Of a DNA stretch of 10,541 bases, positions 6,903 through 10,541 are shown piece after piece. The DNA is taken from the NCBI GenBank assembly GCA_937941555.1, contig CALDHJ010000555.1, positions 1 through 10,541 on the forward strand, written 5' to 3'. Below the pieces are notes generated by a model, which saw only the letters and a program-made list of their open reading frames with translations, was not told where the DNA came from and ran no database searches. This stretch comes from an uncultured Granulosicoccaceae bacterium (lineage in GTDB: Bacteria > Pseudomonadota > Gammaproteobacteria > CALCKW01). A program made the translations under genes and the position numbers. How positions within the stretch are numbered: position 1 is the first letter of the stretch; each line of letters opens with the position of its first letter.

Positions 6903-8069
6903 TCAATCGATCAGCAGCGTGAGCACACTGGTGTGGTTGAATCGGCGTCCATTATAGACATCCCCATCCGAGCGGTATCCGATCAGCGGAAACTGACCGA
7001 GGGCGGCTCGAATTGCCGCGAGTTCGGTGCCGGCCGAGCCGTGGGGAATCTGGCTGCCGATGAACACCCCGGCGCGGATGGTCCGGCCTCGCGTTCGCTC
7101 AACGGCCTGCAACAACATGTCATCGAAATGCCGCCAGGCAGCATCCCCGTCTCGTCGGTAGAAACGCAACTCACCGCTGAGCGCGATGCTTTCACCAACT
7201 TTGAAAGAGCGCCTGACGGGATCAATGGCGAGAAATTCGGCTGGCAGATACTCGATAGCCCCCTCACCTGCCGCAAAGGCCGGGCAAATGTAGTTCATCA
7301 GACGATCCAGGTCACGGCTGAGCAACTCACCCGCTTCCTCAAACAGCACATCCAGCGCGGGCCGATTGTCGATCTCGAAGATCTCACCACCCGCCATGCG
7401 CGTGATCACCCGCGGCAGGCCCACCGGTGAACACCCCAGAGCGCGGCCGCTGAATACGTCAATGTCGCGACCAAACAACACGCCCGACACGCCACCGCTG
7501 ATCACGCTTACCGCCACTTGCAAGCCCGGTTGCCGGCGGCCCATCAACCCACCGATCAAGGGCAGTTTGCCGAGATATTGGCCCAACTCTCCGATCATGT
7601 CAGGTGTCATCGGGTTTGCCGCGTCGCCGTGCACCAGGGCGCCGCTTGTGCCATTGCGTCGGCGCCATCCCTGAATACTGGCGAGACGCCCGCTCAGGCT
7701 CTTGCGCACACCCGCGAGAATGCGGAACTGATCAACTGCCACGTCACCGACCATCAAGGCCATCGCCGGCGCATCACGGTGCTCGGCACAACCCGCCATG
7801 ACCGTGTCGACCGTCGCACCGATCCAGTTCACCCGCGGCATGGCGCGTTGCAGTTGCTCGAGCAGCGAGTCGAATTCGTCTATGAGGGATGATGAGAGGT
7901 ACACCAAACCCAGGGTCGCTTGCTCCGGCGCGCACTCGAGCTGGCCAAGGCAGTCGAGCAACATGCGCGACACACTGTCTCCCGATGCGTGTGCTACGGC
8001 AAATTCGCCTAGGGGGGATCCTTTCTCTAAGGACCGGAGCACCGGGTCAACGGACGCCACGTTCTGCAT
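6903..8069 (-). CDS. FIST domain protein (FIST_N and FIST_C), stand-alone sensor module
   Basis: The FIST module is a predicted small-ligand sensing domain found in prokaryotic signal-transduction proteins, sometimes fused to kinase, methyl-accepting or GGDEF domains. Here it stands alone at 388 residues with no transmembrane segment or output domain. The N-terminal half shows EFAVAHASGDS (22-32) and the strand-rich LGLVYLSSSLIDEF. The central hallmark is GCSPVGLPRVITRMAGGEIFEIDNRPAL (222-239, continuing), matching the family's GC-x-x-IG...VT...G-x-x-I-x-E-hydrophobic pattern. The C-terminal FIST_C part contains AGVFIGSQIPHGS and PLIGYRSDGDVYNG (370-383), near the usual end of the domain. I chose the ATG at 8067-8069. 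The frame stays open to a TTG at 8105, but the added residues (MRHTYVIRARLP) are not typical of the family; neither site has a good Shine-Dalgarno sequence. Possible partners are proteins encoded elsewhere. Domain call firm; ligand and role unknown. Confidence 0.85.
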   Translation of the reverse strand: MQNVASVDPVLRSLEKGSPLGEFAVAHASGDSVSRMLLDCLGQLECAPEQATLGLVYLSSSLIDEFDSLLEQLQRAMPRVNWIGATVDTVMAGCAEHRDAPAMALMVGDVAVDQFRILAGVRKSLSGRLASIQGWRRRNGTSGALVHGDAANPMTPDMIGELGQYLGKLPLIGGLMGRRQPGLQVAVSVISGGVSGVLFGRDIDVFSGRALGCSPVGLPRVITRMAGGEIFEIDNRPALDVLFEEAGELLSRDLDRLMNYICPAFAAGEGAIEYLPAEFLAIDPVRRSFKVGESIALSGELRFYRRDGDAAWRHFDDMLLQAVERTRGRTIRAGVFIGSQIPHGSAGTELAAIRAALGQFPLIGYRSDGDVYNGRRFNHTSVLTLLID

Positions 8070-8212
8070 GGGGAGACGAGCTCGGATTACGTAAGTGTGA
8101 CGCAAGTCTACCGAGACGATTCCGGGTCAACGCGAGACACAGTCCACACTCTGACGGCACCGCATCCGGACGGGCCGAACTTCAGGGAGTCGCTGACTCA
8201 GGAATGACACTG

Positions 8213-8243
8213 TGTATACGGACGGTGGGTCAGACCTGATCAA
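8213..8243 (-). promoter_or_regulatory. Possible sigma-70-type promoter upstream of the FIST gene
   Basis: On the minus strand TTGATC (8243-8238) and TATACA (8218-8213) lie 19 bases apart, each matching four of six consensus positions. The gap is longer than ideal. It lies in the 177-base region between trmB and the FIST gene and would leave a leader of roughly 135 bases. This is a weak prediction; the rest of the gap shows nothing else convincing. Confidence 0.25.
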
Positions 8244-8248
8244 GTCTC
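8233..8248. repeat. Near-perfect 16-base palindrome just downstream of trmB
   Basis: AGACCTGATCAAGTCT is an inverted repeat about the TGATCA centre with one non-complementary pair. It covers the first two stop-codon bases of trmB and overlaps the -35 element of the candidate FIST promoter. It could be an operator for the FIST transcript, since binding there would cover the -35. A chance palindrome is equally possible, because only one copy is seen. Confidence 0.25.
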
Positions 8249-8957
8249 AGGTCGAAACACGGGCAAAGACGAGATCCTTCACTCGGTGGCCGAGCTTCAG
8301 CCCCCGCTTCTCGAACCGGGTCTGCAGACGATAGGCCGGTCGCTCAGCACTGCAACCGGTCCCGGCCGTGTTGCGGAAATGGGGACAATCCCCAACGGCT
8401 TCGTGAATCCATTCCGCGTAGGGCTCCCAATCGGTCGCCAGATGCCAAACGCCGTCGCCAGTGAGCACACCGGCGACAACGTTGGCGAAATCGCGATTCA
8501 CCAGTCGGCGCTTGTTGTGCCGTTTCTTGTGCCACGGATCCGGAAAGAGCACCAGCAGCCGGGCAACGCTAGAGGCGGGCAAGCGATCACGCAACGCCAC
8601 TACGGCATCCTGTTCGAGCACCCGCAAGTTGCTCAGTTGTTCTTCCTGCATACGGTGCAGGCAGTGCCCGACACCCGGGCGGTGCACTTCGATACCGATG
8701 AAATTGATCTCGGGCATCGACGCCGCAAGTGCCACCAGGCTTTCGCCGTTGCCGAATCCGACCTCAACCCACAGCGGCGCGTCACGGCCGAAGAGTGATT
8801 CGGGCTCGATCGGGCTGTCGTCAATCGGGATGCCAGCAGTCGGGTAGAGCGTGTCGAGTGCCCGCTCCTGTGAGGCTGTCAGTCGGCCACCGCGCAACAC
8901 GTAGCTGCGCACCGCGCGCGGTTCGAACGGTTTTTCAGGGATTCGGGAATCGGACAC
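8247..8957 (-). CDS. trmB: tRNA (guanine-46-N7)-methyltransferase
   Basis: Uses S-adenosylmethionine to make 7-methylguanosine at position 46 in the variable loop of tRNA. The 236 residues match bacterial TrmB. The family-defining block FPDPWHKKRHNKRRL (138-152) is present and complete. The SAM-binding motif is WVEVGFGNGES (63-73), with GIEVHRPG (88-95) and the QDAV acidic position (Asp117) as further cofactor contacts. HLATDWEPYAEW contains the conserved Thr175-Asp176, and TRFEKRGLKLGH near the C-terminus carries the conserved T-x-F/Y-E tRNA-binding motif. The N-terminal RSYVLRGGRLTASQ matches the usual R-S-F/Y-V-x-R-x-G-R. Translation most likely begins at the GTG at 8955-8957; no clear Shine-Dalgarno precedes it. 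It sits 75 bases downstream of the CNB-HDOD gene, with a hairpin in between. The association with the neighbours looks positional rather than functional. Confidence 0.96.
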   Translation of the reverse strand: MSDSRIPEKPFEPRAVRSYVLRGGRLTASQERALDTLYPTAGIPIDDSPIEPESLFGRDAPLWVEVGFGNGESLVALAASMPEINFIGIEVHRPGVGHCLHRMQEEQLSNLRVLEQDAVVALRDRLPASSVARLLVLFPDPWHKKRHNKRRLVNRDFANVVAGVLTGDGVWHLATDWEPYAEWIHEAVGDCPHFRNTAGTGCSAERPAYRLQTRFEKRGLKLGHRVKDLVFARVST

Positions 8958-9002
8958 GGCCAGCCGGCACTCGGGAAAAGGAGCCTAGATTACCGCGTCC
9001 GT

Positions 9003-9020
9003 CGGCCTGTTGTCAGGCCG
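9003..9020 (-). terminator. Hairpin between the CNB-HDOD gene and trmB, possible terminator
   Basis: CGGCCTG (9003-9009) and CAGGCCG (9014-9020) form a perfect 7-base-pair GC-rich stem with a 4-base loop. It begins 13 bases past the stop codon of the leftward CNB-HDOD gene, where a terminator would be expected. No T-run follows on the minus strand, so it is not a textbook intrinsic terminator; it may reduce read-through into trmB, act with Rho, or protect the mRNA 3' end. Confidence 0.4.
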
Positions 9021-9032
9021 TCTGACACCTGC

Positions 9033-10265
9033 TCAGGCGATACGCCGCTTGGCGTCACCTGCCTGAAAACACTTCTCGAGCAATTCATCGAGCTCGCGCA
9101 AGCCGAGGCCGTTTCGTCCGAGCCGCGTTATGAGCACCGAGTCGTCGACAAGCTGTACACGGTTTCCGTTGACGTCGACCGGCAGGTACTCCGCTGCAAC
9201 CCGGCAGATGTCACCGAGCTGAATCGCCTGCGACAAAGTCGGCTTTCCCGTTGTTGCGAGTTCGACGGCCTTGATCAACTTGGGGTCCATGCGCGCCTGG
9301 ATCAGGACCAACTCGGTCACCAGCCCCTTGAGCAGCGACACGGTTTGATCCAGTTTCTCGGCCTGTTCGAGCTGCTCGGCCTGCTCCGGGTCAACGACCA
9401 GCAAGGTGGCCACACCCGCGGCACTCAAAAGCCCGGCCATTTCGGCACGCTGCGGGTCAACGTCTTCAATCTTCTCGGCAATCAGGCGACAGAACTGCCC
9501 CACACTGCGCATGTAATCGTTGGCTTGCATCAGGCGCGCATTCAAGGCGCTTCCCGCCTCGGGCCACGCACACTGCGCAACGGCCTGCTTCAAATACGTG
9601 ATCAGGTATTCGGGGTTCACGTCCGCAACGGCTTCTTCGAGCCGGGTCACACCGAGTTTTGGCGGATTCTCGGAGGTCAACACCGCGCTCGCCAGGTGCA
9701 GCGTCAGCGAGGTGTCATGGCGCAACATATCCGAGAGCATTTCTCGGTCGGTGACACCGCCTTCGAGCGCCTTGATCATGCGTGCAGCTGAACTCGGGTT
9801 CAGCGGCACCGGCAAGGTCCGCGCGGTGTAGGCCTTGACGATTTTATCGAACAGAGGCTGTACGTCAGCTTCGATGTCGATCTCCTGCACCAGCGTCGAT
9901 GACGCAATCTGCTGATTCATCAACACCGAGAACTGCTTGCGGTCCACGCGCAGCAGTTGTGAATCTTCCAGCACAATCACTTCGGATGGTCGCGGACTGC
10001 GGTCGAACAGGGCGGGCTGTCCGTCCTGGCGAGAGCGGATCGTCTCCGTGACACCATCGTGTGTCTTCGACTGCACTGACCCACTGACCAGAAACACCAT
10101 CCAGCGGTGCTCATCAGCGCCGAGCAGCTGTTGGCGTTTGGTCATGGAAAACGCGGTCGCACCGCGTGCCAGCTGCGCCAAATGGGCATCGCTCAGATTC
10201 TGCAGCGGATCAAAGCGTTTAAGCGTGTCGACCAGCAAATCAAGATCGGTGTTCGATTGCGACAT
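9033..10265 (-). CDS. Cyclic-nucleotide-binding-like plus HDOD domain signalling protein
   Basis: 410 residues in two parts. Residues about 18-125 resemble a cyclic-nucleotide-binding beta barrel: FDPLQNLSDAHLAQLA, then VFLVSGSVQSK, VIVLEDSQLLRVDRKQFSVLM. Residues about 155-370 look like an HDOD domain, a degenerate HD-type helical domain that usually acts as a signalling or scaffold module: LPVPLNPSSAARMIKAL, then DREMLSDMLRHDTSLTLHLASAVLTSE, as in the family's LP-x-LP...DP-x-L-x-x-K-L pattern. The barrel lacks a normal phosphate-binding cassette (G-E...R-A): only GQPALFDRSPRPSEV is there, so cAMP or cGMP binding is doubtful. A short Glu/Gln-rich helix (295-308, EQAEQLEQAEKLDQ) may be coiled. 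The ATG at 10263-10265 is preceded by AGGAG six bases upstream, the best ribosome binding site in the window; an open frame to a TTG at 10346 has no support. Partners and output are unknown. Confidence 0.82.
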   Translation of the reverse strand: MSQSNTDLDLLVDTLKRFDPLQNLSDAHLAQLARGATAFSMTKRQQLLGADEHRWMVFLVSGSVQSKTHDGVTETIRSRQDGQPALFDRSPRPSEVIVLEDSQLLRVDRKQFSVLMNQQIASSTLVQEIDIEADVQPLFDKIVKAYTARTLPVPLNPSSAARMIKALEGGVTDREMLSDMLRHDTSLTLHLASAVLTSENPPKLGVTRLEEAVADVNPEYLITYLKQAVAQCAWPEAGSALNARLMQANDYMRSVGQFCRLIAEKIEDVDPQRAEMAGLLSAAGVATLLVVDPEQAEQLEQAEKLDQTVSLLKGLVTELVLIQARMDPKLIKAVELATTGKPTLSQAIQLGDICRVAAEYLPVDVNGNRVQLVDDSVLITRLGRNGLGLRELDELLEKCFQAGDAKRRIA

Positions 10266-10283
10266 TCGGGGCTCCTGTGCACC
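10266..10283 (-). promoter_or_regulatory. Ribosome binding site that fixes the CNB-HDOD start
   Basis: On the minus strand AGGAG is separated by CCCCGA from the ATG at 10265-10263. This strong match decides the start in favour of this ATG over the TTG 27 codons upstream. Most other genes here lack such a site, so this gene is likely to be efficiently translated relative to its neighbours. Confidence 0.7.
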
Positions 10284-10290
10284 AGAAACG

Positions 10291-10312
10291 GCGCGACATT
10301 CGGACGTCGCGC
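10291..10312 (-). repeat. Inverted repeat in the leader of the CNB-HDOD gene
   Basis: GCGCGAC (10291-10297) and GTCGCGC (10306-10312) are perfect 7-base arms around an 8-base loop, 25 bases before the start codon. If the candidate promoter just upstream is real, the hairpin would form almost at the mRNA 5' end, where it could stabilise the transcript. It could instead be a dyad operator placed over the transcription start. Confidence 0.4.
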
Positions 10313-10316
10313 TGAC

Positions 10317-10346
10317 AGTACAAGGATCAAGCAACAAGCTCGCCAA
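10317..10346 (-). promoter_or_regulatory. Candidate sigma-70-type promoter for the CNB-HDOD gene
   Basis: On the minus strand TTGGCG (10346-10341) and TGTACT (10322-10317) are 18 bases apart, each with four of six consensus matches. Transcription would begin near 10310, about 45 bases before the ATG. The match is moderate; its support comes from its placement between the upstream gene's stop and the strong ribosome binding site. Confidence 0.35.
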
Positions 10347-10387
10347 CAGTCACGCAAATACGCCCGCAGGTCCGTGGCCCCCTGTGC

Positions 10388-10541
10388 TCAGGTCAGCTTG
10401 CCGTCACTGCCGAGCCGCCGCAGCGGCCGTGGAATGGCGAACTGCACATTCTCTTCGATACCCGAGGCCTCCTCCACCAATGAGGCACCAAGCTCCTGCA
10501 ATCGGGAAACCACTTGTTGAACTAGCACCTCCGGTGCTGAC
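10388..10541 (-). CDS. C-terminal end of an unidentified gene (5' end outside window)
   Basis: On the minus strand an open frame enters at the window edge (first full codon 10540-10538) and runs 50 codons to a TGA at 10390-10388. The translation begins [20 protein letters not shown] and ends [17 protein letters not shown]. It has a helical, amphipathic opening and a charged tail, and the third codon positions are GC-rich like the known genes. I do not recognise the family from this fragment. The other minus-strand frame that I translated looks less protein-like (W/R/S-rich). The opposite-strand open frame across 10107-10520 is mostly antisense to the CNB-HDOD gene. The gap to the CNB-HDOD start is 122 bases and holds the candidate promoter and hairpin, so the two genes may be separately transcribed. 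Confidence 0.5.
   Translation of the reverse strand, partial: SAPEVLVQQVVSRLQELGASLVEEASGIEENVQFAIPRPLRRLGSDGKLT

Noticed and set aside
6591..7430. Plus-strand open frame of 279 codons across the reductase and FIST genes
   Set aside because: It is antisense to two well-supported genes and covers the gap between them without any domain signature.
10266..10346. 27-codon N-terminal extension of the CNB-HDOD protein from a TTG
   Set aside because: It has no ribosome binding site and contains the candidate promoter and hairpin; the ATG at 10265 has a strong AGGAG at ideal spacing.
1..10541. Search for tRNA genes, CRISPR arrays, insertion sequences, att sites and phage genes
   Set aside because: No cloverleaf-like sequence, regularly spaced repeat, transposase or integrase motif, or flanking direct repeat was noticed by eye; a covariance-model and repeat-finder run would settle it.

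Overview
The window is GC-rich, densely packed bacterial chromosome. It is most likely from a proteobacterium, and I would guess a gammaproteobacterium from the mix of housekeeping genes (trmB, a TatD-family nuclease, a Tas-like aldo/keto reductase, a CNB-HDOD signalling protein). That placement is inference; no rRNA or other lineage marker is present. No tRNA, rRNA, CRISPR array, insertion sequence or prophage gene is visible, and no gene-free stretch exceeds 300 bases (the longest is about 177 bases, 8070-8246).

Left half (1-5033, + strand): an aromatic-acid catabolic operon. It opens with the C-terminal part of 4-hydroxybenzoate 3-monooxygenase (PobA, cut by the window edge), which makes protocatechuate. 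Next come four enzymes of the lower protocatechuate 4,5-cleavage (2-pyrone-4,6-dicarboxylate, PDC) pathway: PDC hydrolase (LigI-type), 4-carboxy-4-hydroxy-2-oxoadipate (CHA) aldolase (LigK-type), 4-oxalomesaconate (OMA) hydratase (LigJ-type) and 4-oxalomesaconate tautomerase (LigU/GalD-type, PrpF fold). Together they would take PDC to 4-oxalomesaconate, tautomerise and hydrate it to CHA, then cleave that to pyruvate and oxaloacetate. The ring-cleaving dioxygenase (LigAB) and the CHMS dehydrogenase (LigC) are not in the window. The operon ends with a pyrroline-5-carboxylate-reductase-like (ProC-fold) dehydrogenase that has no known step in this pathway and lacks the usual ProC C-terminal signatures. 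It is the most interesting unexplained gene here.

Right half (5020-10541, - strand): leftward-transcribed general genes. Reading right to left along transcription these are the last 50 codons of an unidentified gene, a cyclic-nucleotide-binding-like plus HDOD signalling protein, tRNA (guanine-46-N7)-methyltransferase TrmB, a stand-alone FIST sensor-domain protein, a Tas-like aldo/keto reductase and a TatD-family metal-dependent hydrolase. The last gene converges on the catabolic operon with a 14-base coding overlap and no visible terminator between them. Several minus-strand genes use GTG or TTG starts with weak or no Shine-Dalgarno sequence; the CNB-HDOD gene is the exception, with a clear AGGAG.
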